The notes: generated by a model from the letters alone, not told the origin. DNA of 64,000 bases from Coemansia sp. RSA 487 (GCA_027577595.1 JANBRJ010000072.1:1-64000), one strand, 5' to 3'; positions 1-10,748 are shown, counted from the first letter of the stretch. Numbers and translations are program-made.

Positions 1-276
1 GCTCCTCGTTCTCGCATGTACAACCGAGATCTCGCCGCCGTTCTCAACTTCAGGCATATTTTCCATGGCCTTCGCGACCACGCTGAGACTCCAGAGCGCT
101 TCTGTCGCAGTCAGCCTGCTGCCGTTACTACCATCGGTGAACAGCAGCCCAAGAAGAAAAGGAAGACGACTGCAGCAAAGAAGACGGTGAGGACAAGCAC
201 ATAATCACCACGAAATTCAGCCAAGGTTATAGCCGCGGCAAATCCTAGTTCTAGGATAGGATGCTGTCCCTTTTGC
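1..276 (+). repeat. Dispersed repeat core, copy 1 (cut by window edge)
   Basis: This stretch matches the reverse complement of about 22300-22570, at roughly 85-90% identity by eye. The match runs to the first base of the window, so the copy probably continues outside. One 18-base and one 3-base indel separate the copies. Short reading frames are open in both copies, but in the two frames I tallied the substitutions fall about equally on the three codon positions, so I do not call a gene. The right end, near 270-276, has no inverted terminal repeat, unlike the surroundings of the second copy. Confidence 0.75.
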
Positions 277-1749
277 ACATTGAAGCATGTTAAACTTGGT
301 CATTCATCAACCAAGCATCAGAGGATTGCTGCACGAATGAGCGCTAGCCGAATTGCCAATGTCGGAACGGGGGTGGCACACGGGTGGGCGACAAGTCAAG
401 CTGTACTCGTGCTGTTTGGTCGTTGGCCGTGCTGTAGCCCCCCAAAACAGTTATCTGTTCTATCCTTCTTTCCTATTGTGTAAAGCCAAGGTCAACGAGA
501 TGCGCTCAAGAGACTTTTCGCTCGATCTTTCCGCTTTCTCAATCGCTACGCAAAAAGATTAGTGCAACTATTTTTCTTTCGTCTGTCAGAAATCTTTGTG
601 CTTTATTTATATAAAACACACTTTATTCTACTACTATTGTAAACATTATATTGCCCGTCTTTAAGCAAACAAACAAAATGCCTTTCTCGAACAATATGTC
701 AGAGAAGTAAGTTACAATTATATTTTGTCCATACAGGCAGAAGGAGGTAGCCATTACTTGCTCTATCTGCGCCTCTTCTGCTCCTGTTTGTTCTTTGTTA
801 TACACCTTTCCATCCTTTTTACTGCCTGCAGGCTGGAATCGCCCGTATGGCTTGCCGGCTTACCGAACAATTAAATTAGCTGGGATGGCAAGGCATGGCG
901 TGTACGTAGCACAGCGTGGGAATATTGGTTTCTGCATCGTCTGTGCCTGAATGGCACGCGCCATTTAATAAGGAATATCGTGAGAAACAGAAACAGATGC
1001 ATTGTTGGTGTATCAGGGCTTTTTTTTGTCCTGGGCTTGGTGCATACTCACGCCTTCCGAAATGCAAGCCCTCCCGTTGGCAAGCGTGTCCACGTTTTTT
1101 TTTTTGACAAACTGCCAAAGCACTGGTGTTCTCAGAAAACCAGTTGGATGCGAACCAGATACCAAAACAATGCTGGATGTTTGTTCTGTTTCTCCATCGG
1201 CAAGATCATGGAAGAGATGGCTGTGAGATTGCAGCATGGAATTCTGACTCACATCTCCAAAAATCGCAGATGGGAAAAAAGTGGCCGAACGGAACACAAA
1301 CTCATCGCTTGAAGTCTCCTTGTGTGGCAAATGAGATAAATGACACCCTTACTTTATTCACAAAGCGGAATATTTTCCAGGACCTCTGCTGCTGTTGGCG
1401 TAGCATATAAAAGGAGGGAGACTTTCTGCGGACACGTTGTCGCCTGGACAACCACTATGCCCTCTTCTTGATTTGTCTTTCTCCTTTCTCCTCACCAGAC
1501 TTTCCAATATCTTTTCTACTAGAACTCCTCGGCTGTATTCTTCCTTTCAAACCTTGCGTGTTTGCCGTTCATCTGTTCCTTATTGCAGAGTATCTCTTGT
1601 CTGGAACCAAGCACTACAAAGCGTGCCAGAACTGCGAGTTTTCTTTATCTCTGATTTCTCTGTTATCTTGCCCATTCTCTTTTGTAAACCCCACTTGCTA
1701 ACAAGTATTTTTTTATATCTTTTTTGCATATATCCTTTTTGCCGTGAAT
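277..1749 (+). other. Gene-free stretch upstream of BAT1
   Basis: I see no supported gene on either strand. Short open frames here have skewed, low-complexity composition. The right part (about 1440-1749) is pyrimidine-rich and is probably the promoter-proximal region and leader of the aminotransferase gene. Confidence 0.6.
1406..1413 (+). promoter_or_regulatory. Probable TATA box of BAT1
   Basis: TATAAAAG lies about 340 bases before the chosen start codon and is followed by a pyrimidine-rich stretch. A long leader, or a leader intron, would be needed to bridge the distance. Confidence 0.4.
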
Positions 1750-2991
1750 ATGGCTTCTCTACAACGACTATCTGGGCTTCTTGCACGCGGAAACAAACAT
1801 CGTTCGCTTGGCGGTGGTTTGCGGCTATTCCACAGCTCCTGTAGATATGCAGCTCCGGCAAGCATGGGCGTCGACGGCGGTGCTCTGGGCATCAAGGCCG
1901 CAGAGCTGAAAAAGTCACTGGCCACCGAGCTCAAGCCAATCGTGCCAAAGGAGAAGCTCGTCTTTGGACACACCTTCTCTGACCACATGTTGGCGATTCC
2001 ATGGAACGTGAAGGACGGGTGGGGCAAGCCCGAGATCAAGCCCTATGGCCCGCTCGCGCTTGACCCGTCCTGCTCGGTATTCCACTACGCGTTTGAGTGT
2101 TTTGAGGGTCTGAAGGCGTACCGCGACTCGCAGGGCCAGATCCGGCTATTCCGGCCCGAAAAGAACATGGAGCGCATGAACAACAGCGTCGAGCGCCTGT
2201 ATCTGCCCCAGTTTGACGGCAAAGAGGTGATCGAGTGCATCAAGGAGCTTTTGCGCGTGGACAAGCGCTGGGTGCCAGAAGGCAAGGGCTACTCGCTGTA
2301 CATCCGCCCGACCGTGATCTCGACAGAAAACACACTTGGCGTTCACCGCGCCAACAGCGCCCTGCTCTACGTCATCACCTCGCCCTGCGGCCCGTACTTC
2401 CCGACCGGCTTCAAGGCTGTCAGCTTGTACTGCGACGAGTCGAACGTGCGCGCCTGGCCAGGAGGCGTTGGCAACAAGAAGCTCGGCGCAAACTACGCGC
2501 CGTCGGTCAAGCCGCAGGTGGCGGCGGAGAAGAAGGGCTATCAGCAGGTTCTGTGGACGATTGGCGAGGACCACGAACTGATGGAGGTCGGAACAATGAA
2601 CCTGTTTGTGTACTGGCGCAACGAGGACGGGGAGCTTGAGCTTGTGACGCCGCCGCTGGATGGCACCATTCTTCCCGGAATCACCCGCGACTCGATCCTT
2701 GAGCTTACTCGTAGCTGGGGCCAATGCAAGGTGTCGGAGCGCAAGATCAACATGAAGCAGGTTTCCAAGGCTAGCGACGAGGGCCGGCTACTGGAGGTGT
2801 TTGGCGCGGGCACCGCCTGTGTTGTAACTCCTGTCAACCGCATCTTCTTCCAGGGCAAGGACTACAACATTCCTCTCGACCCTGCAAACCCCGATTCCCA
2901 GGCAGGGCCGCTGACAAAGCGCATCTACGACACCCTGTATGACATCCAGTATGGCGATATACCTTCCAAGTGGTCCGTTGTTGTGGATTAA
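1750..2991 (+). CDS. BAT1: Branched-chain amino acid aminotransferase, mitochondrial
   Basis: A PLP enzyme that interconverts leucine, isoleucine and valine with their 2-oxo acids (EC 2.6.1.42). It is 413 residues in one exon, a normal length for eukaryotic BCATs. The first ~35 residues (MASLQRLSGLLARGNKHRSL and on) are rich in Arg and hydroxyl residues and lack acids, as expected for a mitochondrial presequence. The catalytic lysine lies in NKKLGANYAPS, and the fold-type IV signature GTILPGITRDSILEL and the loop FGAGTACVVTPV are present. The start is the ATG at 1750; an in-frame GTG two codons upstream is unlikely to be used. No second, cytosolic paralogue is in the window. Confidence 0.95.
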   Translation: MASLQRLSGLLARGNKHRSLGGGLRLFHSSCRYAAPASMGVDGGALGIKAAELKKSLATELKPIVPKEKLVFGHTFSDHMLAIPWNVKDGWGKPEIKPYGPLALDPSCSVFHYAFECFEGLKAYRDSQGQIRLFRPEKNMERMNNSVERLYLPQFDGKEVIECIKELLRVDKRWVPEGKGYSLYIRPTVISTENTLGVHRANSALLYVITSPCGPYFPTGFKAVSLYCDESNVRAWPGGVGNKKLGANYAPSVKPQVAAEKKGYQQVLWTIGEDHELMEVGTMNLFVYWRNEDGELELVTPPLDGTILPGITRDSILELTRSWGQCKVSERKINMKQVSKASDEGRLLEVFGAGTACVVTPVNRIFFQGKDYNIPLDPANPDSQAGPLTKRIYDTLYDIQYGDIPSKWSVVVD

Positions 2992-4006
2992 GCGTATGGG
3001 TATTATCAATCAATGGTCCTCGTTACGAGAGTCTTTATATAAATTTATCCTTCGCACGTTTCTGTTCTTTTTTGCTGTTCATGAAATAGACAGATCCATT
3101 GTTCGTGACGGATAACGAATATAACATGATTGATGAAACTCACTGGTGTGCGATGATAGTATATGACCAACCGAGAGAGGGATGCGTAAACTGAATACCA
3201 AGAGCCGTTCGTTGCGTTGCACAGAAAAAAAACTAAACTGCCGATGCTTACGTGTAAATGCGCTCACATCCGACTGTGGAGGACAAACACGAATTAAAGC
3301 ACAATATAATACATTATCCAAGTTCAATGAATCGATCAAGAGCTATTTGATGACACAGATTGTATGTGTTGTGCAAACGCAAAAATAGCCCAATTATCGC
3401 AAGTGTAACAGAAGCTAGCAGATGAACGGTGTCCAGCAAAAGAGAAACATGGCCTCTTTACCCCTGGGCCTAGATGTCGAGGCTCCTTGACTTTCTGCCC
3501 AGCAGTCAGTGGCGATGGCGACATTTCCCTTGAAACGAAACACTGAAAAGGATACATAAAGTGAAAAGGATACATAAAGCAATGATTAGGAGCTAAGACT
3601 TGCAGAATGGTAGAAAAAGTGTTGACTTGCACTAGGCTTTTTTCATGATCGGCACCACCATCCTTTTTTTCGTATAAATGCTGGAGGGTTTGGCGCTAGT
3701 ATTAATTTTTCTATAGACTCCCTGCTGTTTCACATATTTTCTTTTTATTATTTTGACAGCTCGAAACCGACTCTATTATCATCAAATTATTAAATTAACG
3801 CAAAATACAAAAATATTGAAAATAAAATGGTAAAGTATTTCACAACATTCGCTATATAAAATGGCTCAACCGTCGGAAGATTGAAGCAGCCAATTCTTTT
3901 TGTTCAAAAGTAATATATTGCATATTGCGGCGCTAAAAAAAGAAGCTAGCCAACTTGCTTGTTGAATATTTATATGTAGTCGTCAAGATCTAAAAGAATC
4001 GACAGC
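2992..4006. other. Gene-free spacer
   Basis: No gene is supported. It holds a perfect tandem duplication of 17-18 bases at 3545-3580 (gaaaaggatacataaag twice). A TATATAAA at 3853-3860 lies about 150 bases before the next start codon and is a plausible core promoter. The right half is AT-rich. Confidence 0.55.
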
Positions 4007-5770
4007 ATGGATCCTCTGGCAGCTATTCTGCCGGCCGACCAGGATTCCAAGACGGCTGTAGTCGATGCAAATAACATTGAGGCGCTAAGCAGTGACAACT
4101 GTACATTGGCTAGTGGTCATTCTACATCCACCGTCGGGCACTCTAGGCAATCTTCACTATCAGAGCTCCAGACGACCATGTCCTGTTTTGAGGGTGTTTC
4201 GAGCAGACTCAAGAGCGTGTTCTCTGCAAAGGGCCAACAATACCAGGAACAAAATACTCGTTTAATCGAAAAGGTCTCATCTAAACTAGCAGCACCAGCA
4301 AAATCCGAAACGGAACCCGGATTAGCCGAGAAGAAAAAAGCCAACGGACACCAGGTGGCACCTGGTAAGTTTGAGCAGGAGAACCATTTCTACCCGCGTG
4401 TACTGAACGCGCAAATACACCCGCTCGTTGCTTCATTTTTCGGTTTAGGCAACGAGAGGATAATTGCACGTTACGCCCACCTGCGGCCAATGGTGGATCA
4501 GGACAAGCTGCGGGAACTGCTGAACTACCGGCCAAAATACTTTTCATGGGCTGGGTCGGATCTGTTCAACGTAACCACAAGCACAGGACAGCACCAGATG
4601 ATTGTTGTCGAAACAAACTCGTGTCCGTCAGGCCAAAAATCCATGCCTCTCCTGCAGGAATCCGATGAGTTTGGCGGATACCGCGTGGTAATACGCTCGG
4701 CGTTCAGGGACCTGCTTGAGGACACCGAATGCGACGGTGATCTTGCAGTTGTCTACGACAAGAACCCGATGGAGGCTTCCGGGTATGCGGCTGTGCTTGC
4801 GGAGGAAAGCGGCGAACATGTGTGGCTGGTTGAGTTTCATGATACAGACGCCGATCCGCCCGTGCGCTGGAAAGATCGAGTCATGCTGATCCGTGACTCT
4901 AGTGGCAAGTGGCACAGAATTCGTGCATGCTTCCGCTACATCACACAGCGGCCCTGGAACCGGATCCCAATACATACACGCACAAGGATCCTCAACCCCG
5001 TCATCGCATGCCTTGCTGGCGGACGCAACAAGATGATGGCTGCACGTGCATATGAGATATTCAACTCGGAACTGCGCGAGCACAACCTGTCGGTGCGGGC
5101 TCCGCTGACGGCCTACAATGTCGTGCGTGACGAGATACCCATGTGGATAGAGAGCATGGGTGGCCACGCGGTGATCAAGGATCCGTACAGCAATGCTGGA
5201 CAGGGAGTTTGGACGATCACTAATGAAAAGGACCTGGACTCGTTTATGAGTCTAGATCACCGGTACGACAAGTTCATTGTCCAGAGCTTGGTCGGCAACT
5301 CGTCGTGGTCGAGCACAACGCAGGACGGGTGCTTCTACCATGTAGGTACTATTCCGAACAAGAACAGCAATATATTTGTCAGCGACATCCGGATGATGGT
5401 TGCTGCCGCCAGCGATGGGTTTCGTCCAGTCAGCACTTACGCGCGCCGGGCACGTAACCCTCTTATCAGAAGACTCGAGGACGATCCCGATGCCACATCT
5501 TGGGGCATGCTGGGCACAAATCTGTCGGTGAGGAACTCGGATGGATCGTGGTCGACAGAGTCACAGCGCCTGATGCTCATGGATCGCAAGGATTTCAACC
5601 AGCTTGGTATTGGCATCGACGAGCTCATCGACGGATATATCCAAACCGTGTTGAGTGTCATTGCTATTGACAAGATGTGTCAGCGGCTTGTTGATAACGA
5701 CAGGTTTGACTGCAATCTCTTTCGTACGCTCAACCCAGACGAGGCCCTCATCAGCGAGATTACGTTGTAG
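4007..5770 (+). CDS. ATP-grasp-like protein of unknown function
   Basis: A single-exon protein of 587 residues whose family I cannot name with certainty. The first ~120 residues are Ser/Thr-rich and low in complexity. The rest is globular. GGHAVIKDPYSNAGQGVW (about residues 384-401) resembles the nucleotide-binding Lys and Gly-rich loop of ATP-grasp enzymes. KFIVQSLV would be the strand that contacts adenine, and SDIRMMV would supply the conserved acidic and Arg residues further on. An earlier segment, MIVVETNSCPSGQKSMPLL, resembles an N-terminal substrate lobe. If the fold is right, the enzyme would join a carboxylate to an amine or thiol at the cost of ATP. The substrate cannot be told, and no neighbour helps. 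Confidence 0.55.
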   Translation: MDPLAAILPADQDSKTAVVDANNIEALSSDNCTLASGHSTSTVGHSRQSSLSELQTTMSCFEGVSSRLKSVFSAKGQQYQEQNTRLIEKVSSKLAAPAKSETEPGLAEKKKANGHQVAPGKFEQENHFYPRVLNAQIHPLVASFFGLGNERIIARYAHLRPMVDQDKLRELLNYRPKYFSWAGSDLFNVTTSTGQHQMIVVETNSCPSGQKSMPLLQESDEFGGYRVVIRSAFRDLLEDTECDGDLAVVYDKNPMEASGYAAVLAEESGEHVWLVEFHDTDADPPVRWKDRVMLIRDSSGKWHRIRACFRYITQRPWNRIPIHTRTRILNPVIACLAGGRNKMMAARAYEIFNSELREHNLSVRAPLTAYNVVRDEIPMWIESMGGHAVIKDPYSNAGQGVWTITNEKDLDSFMSLDHRYDKFIVQSLVGNSSWSSTTQDGCFYHVGTIPNKNSNIFVSDIRMMVAAASDGFRPVSTYARRARNPLIRRLEDDPDATSWGMLGTNLSVRNSDGSWSTESQRLMLMDRKDFNQLGIGIDELIDGYIQTVLSVIAIDKMCQRLVDNDRFDCNLFRTLNPDEALISEITL

Positions 5771-6326
5771 CTTTGTATATTTTCAACTGTTTAAAGAGTC
5801 TGCAATGAATATAAAGGTCTTTTCTAGCCTATCTACCCCTTTATATATGTTGCTTTGTAATATTTTAACCACTGCTCCGCTGGCTAACTCTTACTTTATG
5901 TTGTGTTTACTGTGTAAATGGCACCGCAAAACAGAAAAGGAAGGAAACATCGAACGTCCCTTATTATGTGTGAATATAAAATGACCAGATAGCAGTAGAG
6001 ACGATCTTTACAAAAAGGATGGCCAAAGACTCTATAAAAAGTCCATCCCAACATATCGTCGTTAGCGTTTATCGCCAAGAAAAAGAGCCAAAAAAAAAGC
6101 GGACGTGTGTTTTGAAGCAGCGTGAAAATGGAGCCTGGACACAATAGGAGATGAGGACTTTTTCTCTTCTCTTCTCTTCTCCCAACTTTTCGTTCCATAT
6201 TTCTTTTCTTGTGTTTATCCAAACTTGTACCCTCTCCATTATTTTTACGTGTTGGTGCACTCTCTTTGGTCAAAATTTTCTCTACCGCTTCTACACAACT
6301 GGTACAATAGTCAAAATACCCTCAAG
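5771..6326. other. Spacer between the ATP-grasp-like gene and PHO88
   Basis: It holds the 3' flank of the left gene and the pyrimidine-rich promoter and leader (about 6150-6326) of PHO88. No coding sequence is supported. Confidence 0.55.
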
Positions 6327-7098
6327 ATGCCAGGAATGCAAGACCAGGTAAAGTCCAGCACGTATAAAACTGCCTTAGTGAAATTTGCAATCTGCATCCA
6401 ATTTAGGCTGCCAGCCACAAGCATATTCACTAACCGCTGTTGACACACAGTATCTTTACTCATTTTCTTTTATTTTGCCCAGCTTGTAGATACTGCAGAT
6501 GGCAGTTATCTTTGGAACAATGCACGTTGTGAAGAGAGCCGGGCTTGAAGACCCCGAGTACATGCCTCTCATCCGTAGCGTATACGGCATTGCGACAGCT
6601 CTGATGATTGGGCTCACCTTCTATATGAAGAGTATGGTCACGAAGAAGAACGACACGACGGCGCTCGAGTACGATGATCCGGCCCCCGGCAACCAGGGCG
6701 AGCGCATCGTAACCACGAATGTCAAGCACGACATTAGCGAGATCGCCAAGCTGCAAAAGTCGACGCTGATGACCGTCGGTATTGTCGTGTTTATGCACTT
6801 CAAGTTTGGGTACATCCAGCCGCTGATCCTGCAGACTCTGCTTCCTATGCTCAATATGTACAAGAGCCCGCTGTTCCAGATCCATATCCTGGGCAAGCCT
6901 GCGACTGACGACCTGAAGCGCCCATGGATCCCTGCCAACCCATTCGCTGGATTTGGCAGCGGTTCCAGCGCCAACGCCAATAGCGAGGGCAATGATGATG
7001 CCCAGGCCGAGGCAAGCAGCGGCAACGACTCGGCATCCGACTCGGAGGCCACCAGCGGTAAGAACGAGAAGGACGAGGAGACACGCAAGGACAAGTAA
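6327..7098 (+). CDS. PHO88: PHO88/SND3 family ER membrane protein
   Basis: A protein of the SRP-independent (SND) route that targets membrane proteins to the ER; first described in yeast phosphate uptake. Two exons: 6327-6347 (seven codons) and 6490-7098, giving 209 residues. The intron (142 bases) has GTAAAG, a branch-like ACTAAC at about 6429 and acceptor TTGTAG. A second in-frame AG at 6498 would remove three residues (ILQ). I prefer the first because the spacing from Met to the conserved EDP then fits yeast Pho88. Supporting motifs are LEDPEYM, the segment IATALMIGLTFYM, KFGYIQPLILQ and HILGKPATDDLKRPW, the family's strongest signature. The C-terminus is a Ser/Gly/Asn/acidic tail. Confidence 0.9.
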
Positions 7099-7944
7099 AT
7101 GCGCACTGACCACATCCCCTGTGTGGCACTATTTTTTGTCTTGGGCTACGAAAGCAACGAAAGAGATCAGTTGATCCAGTCGTCTGCTTTAATCCAGGCA
7201 GTTTGATCTGATGATGCCCTTTGTGCTTTTATTGCGTAAACCACTTATTCTTCAAACGTTGCTGGCATCAACAAGCTGCCTCCCAAAAAAAAAAACCTCT
7301 ACCATATTAAAAATGCCAAATGTCCACCAAAGTGCAAGAGTGCCTGTGGCTTGGCAGAGTTAAAACGATGTTGTTGAACTGTTTGAGGTAATTGAGGCGG
7401 ATCCTTTTGTATTACAGGTACAGATTCACATCAATTAAGCATTGGAGCTAATACTATATTGCACGGAATAGAAACGAAGGAGGATCAGTAGAATATGTTG
7501 CATCCTCTCTTTGGCATAACTGGCAAGCTATCGCTATCTATAGATGATCTCTTCTGCTGTGCAAGCTCATGCAATCACAGCTTCAAATAGGTACTAGGTA
7601 AGGCTTGGGAAAATGCAAAGATGTGATGTAAGTGTCAGATGCTTTGCTGTCTTTTAGTTTGACTATTGTTGTGACAAAAGGGTGATAAATAAAAAATATA
7701 CGAGGCAGTAATGTGTCCAAAAATCCACAGAAAAACGAATCCATATAAAAGTGGGGAAGGTTGCGGCATGGCCAAGGGCCCCAAAAAAACACGGAGACAT
7801 TTTTTTCTTATCCACTCCATATTTGGAAAAACCTTATTTATTTATTTTAATTTTTCTAAAAACCTTATTCAACTAGCTGCGCCAGCGCGCGTGTTTAACC
7901 CCATTCCCTATTATTTTAACACCGTATTAAGGCATATTTCAATC
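7099..7944. other. Spacer upstream of Argonaute
   Basis: No gene is supported. The last 200 bases are AT-rich and include the probable TATA box. The reading frame of Argonaute stays open upstream to 7711, but that part is AT-rich and unlike an Argonaute N-terminus. Confidence 0.55.
7744..7751 (+). promoter_or_regulatory. Probable TATA box of the Argonaute gene
   Basis: TATAAAAG lies about 200 bases before the ATG at 7945. An upstream ATG at 7768, in frame with the gene, lies too close to the TATA box to be in most transcripts. Confidence 0.4.
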
Positions 7945-10563
7945 ATGAGTCAGCAACAAGGGTCGTCTTTAGGCACCAGCTTTGTCAAGCCATACGGCTC
8001 GGTAGGCAGAAGGCAAAAGCTCCATGTCAACATGATTGAGCTGAAAAAGTACCCCGAGCAGAACATCTACCAGTACGACGTGGATCTGACTCCAGAGCGT
8101 GGGTCTTTCAAAAGACTCCCTGCGCCCGAGTTTATGCGCGCCGTATTCGACCAGGCTATGCGCACGCACCGCACCACCAAACTCAAGGGCATTCCTCTGG
8201 TCTACGATGCGCGCAAGATTGCATATGCCCCTTCGTCGATATGTGGCCCCAAGGAAGAGCTGGTGCTTGAGGTGACCTATGTCGAATCGGGAAGGTCGGA
8301 GAAGTTTATCATCCGCATACGCGAAGTGGCCGTCATCAACACGACCATTCTGACCGAGTATATTAAGGGCCGATCGAGCGCCACTACTGCCAATATCCAG
8401 CCAGCGCTGACGGCCCTGGATCTTGCGGTCGGCTCCGTTGTCAGGTCGCATATGGTTGGCTTCAACCGCTCATTCTTCACGCGCGAAGATTCCAAGACAA
8501 CATCTGGCGGACTTGAGCTCTGGCGCGGCTTTTCTTTCAGCATCCGTCCGGGAATCGACCGACTCTACCTGAACATCAACACTGCCGTCACTGCCATGTA
8601 CACTCCAGGCTCCCTGCTGGAGGCACTTCTCAACCTCTTAGATATGAGAGACGCAAGGCAGCTTAGCGGTGGGCTCTCGCCACAGATTGTACGCACGCTT
8701 GGGTCTTATCTACGGGGCGTCGTCCTCTACCTCAAACACCGAGGCATCCAGGGAAAGCGCAAGTTCTCAGTCAAGGGGATGACTACCAAACCGCTAGATA
8801 AGGAGTCGTTCGAGTGGGAGGACCCTACGCGCCCTGGAAGCCCCGAGATGGTAACTATTGCACAGTACTACCAGCGTCGGTACAACATCAAGCTTCAATA
8901 TCCCTTCCTCCCGGGCCTTGTTGGAAGAAAGAACGCTGTCTTCCCTATCGAGCTGTGCGACATTGGAGAAAACCAGCGCTACAAGGGTAAGCTTAACGAC
9001 AAGCAGACCGCAGATATGGTCACATTTGCGTGTCAGCGCCCGAGCGACAATATGGGACGCATTAACAGGGCCATAGCCAGCCTTGGCATCGGAAGCTCGC
9101 CTGTGGTAAAGTCGTTTGGCATGGAGATCCCAAGCAAGCTTGCAGAGGTTGAATCTCGTGTGCTCCCAGCACCAACAATCACCTACAGCCCAAAATCCCG
9201 CGAGTCCTCGCTTTCTCCAGGAAACGGCGCCTGGAACATGCGCGACAAGCAAGTGACCAGCGAAGGCAGACCACTGGAGCACTGGGCTGTGCTCGTGCTC
9301 GCCAACCGCAACTTTGCGCCTGAAAACAGAGTGCAGAACTTTATCACCACTCTAGTGGACACATGCGGCAGGACAGGCTACCGCATTGTTTGCCCCCAGC
9401 CGCCGATTGTCTATGGTAACCTTAGTGCCGACATTGGCAGAGAGATGGAGAAGGCGTGCAGTAGCATCAGGATGAGCCCGGGCGAGGCACCACAGCTGCT
9501 GCTTGTGATTCTACCTACGACCAACACACAGGTGTACCAGACGGTGAAAAACTGGGCGTACACGACGCTTGGAATCCAGACCCAGTGCATGCAGGCAAAG
9601 CACATCCAGCGCCCGAATCCACAGTACTGCGCGAACCTGTGTCTGAAGATCAATACCAAAATGGGCGGAACCAACCAAAGCCTCAGGTCAGCGGATCTGC
9701 AGAAATTGCTGCGCAGGAAACCCACGCTCATCATGGGCTGCGACGTCACACACCCGGCGCCCGGCGAGCGCAACAAGCCCTCAATTGCGTCTGTTGTTGG
9801 GTCAACCGACATGATGGGGCTGCGCTATGCAGCGACGTTGATCCAGCTCCCGTCCCGCCAGGAGCTCGTAAAGCTGCTGATGGAGGCGGTGGTGCGCCAT
9901 CTCAAGCTATTCTTCGCAAAAACCAAGATCAAGCCGCTTCACATCGTCTTTTATCGTGATGGCGTGAGCGAGACTCAGTTTGCGCAGACTAGGGACCGCG
10001 AGATTACCGAGATCCTGCGCGCCTGCTCGTCGATCGAGACCGGCTACAAACCAGAGGTCACGTTCATCGCCGTGCTTAAGCGTCACAACACGCGCTTCTA
10101 CCCGATGACGAACCGTGACAGCGACCGCACCGGCAACTGTGTCCCCGGAACTATCATCGATCGCTCCATCACTTTAGCTCCGTTATTCGACTTCTACCTG
10201 TTTTCGCACGCTGCTATCCAGGGCACGTCAAGACCAACACACTACGTGGTTCTTCACAATGACGTCGGGTTCACTGCTGACGAGCTCCAGCTGCTCACAT
10301 ATAGCCTATGCTATACCTACGCAATCTGCACCCGTTCCGTCTCGCTTGTGCCACCTGTCTACTATGCCCATCGTGTGGCAGACCGTGCACGCTGCCATAT
10401 GGTAGAGATGGGCATGGAGTTTGAGGATGCGAGCTCTGCATCGGGCGACTACTACACTGTTGGCACTGCGGTTGGTTCCAAGGCTGGCACCACCGACGCG
10501 ACTGGTGAGACAAAGCTTATCAAAACCCATTCACGGCTTGACACGACTATGTATTTTATGTAG
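7945..10563 (+). CDS. Argonaute, slicer-type
   Basis: The guide-RNA-binding effector of RNA silencing. One exon, 872 residues, close to animal AGO length. Order: N domain, linker, PAZ (about 240-400), MID and PIWI (about 520-840). All four residues of the DEDH slicer tetrad can be placed: Asp600 in GCDVTHP, Glu640 in SRQELVKLL (the glutamate finger), Asp672 in FYRDGVSETQF and His809 in VYYAHRVADRAR. Human AGO2 has 597, 637, 669 and 807, so register is almost unchanged. The C-terminus ends in TTMYFM; AGO proteins commonly end in a similar aromatic/hydrophobic residue that lies in the active-site region. I start at MSQQQG because the upstream in-frame extension is AT-rich and non-conserved. No Dicer or RNA-dependent RNA polymerase is in the window. 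The gene is tail to tail with EDC4. Confidence 0.96.
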   Translation: MSQQQGSSLGTSFVKPYGSVGRRQKLHVNMIELKKYPEQNIYQYDVDLTPERGSFKRLPAPEFMRAVFDQAMRTHRTTKLKGIPLVYDARKIAYAPSSICGPKEELVLEVTYVESGRSEKFIIRIREVAVINTTILTEYIKGRSSATTANIQPALTALDLAVGSVVRSHMVGFNRSFFTREDSKTTSGGLELWRGFSFSIRPGIDRLYLNINTAVTAMYTPGSLLEALLNLLDMRDARQLSGGLSPQIVRTLGSYLRGVVLYLKHRGIQGKRKFSVKGMTTKPLDKESFEWEDPTRPGSPEMVTIAQYYQRRYNIKLQYPFLPGLVGRKNAVFPIELCDIGENQRYKGKLNDKQTADMVTFACQRPSDNMGRINRAIASLGIGSSPVVKSFGMEIPSKLAEVESRVLPAPTITYSPKSRESSLSPGNGAWNMRDKQVTSEGRPLEHWAVLVLANRNFAPENRVQNFITTLVDTCGRTGYRIVCPQPPIVYGNLSADIGREMEKACSSIRMSPGEAPQLLLVILPTTNTQVYQTVKNWAYTTLGIQTQCMQAKHIQRPNPQYCANLCLKINTKMGGTNQSLRSADLQKLLRRKPTLIMGCDVTHPAPGERNKPSIASVVGSTDMMGLRYAATLIQLPSRQELVKLLMEAVVRHLKLFFAKTKIKPLHIVFYRDGVSETQFAQTRDREITEILRACSSIETGYKPEVTFIAVLKRHNTRFYPMTNRDSDRTGNCVPGTIIDRSITLAPLFDFYLFSHAAIQGTSRPTHYVVLHNDVGFTADELQLLTYSLCYTYAICTRSVSLVPPVYYAHRVADRARCHMVEMGMEFEDASSASGDYYTVGTAVGSKAGTTDATGETKLIKTHSRLDTTMYFM

Positions 10564-10748
10564 GACTGTGGTGGGTTTATCTACCATTTACTTTAACTTT
10601 TGTCATATTATTGGGGAAAATATATCAGAAAAGCAAGCGCCTGTTTGCTTGTATCGAAATATCCCAGTGGCTCTTGCGAAGTGTTTCAGATAAGCTAGAT
10701 AAAAAGTTACCTGGTTAATCCGCGATTGTTCGTTGACAAAAGCTTCAG

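Noticed and set aside
1437-1844. 135-residue open frame overlapping the BAT1 start
   Set aside because: Pyrimidine-rich leader DNA; the overlapping BAT1 frame has a clear presequence and family motifs.
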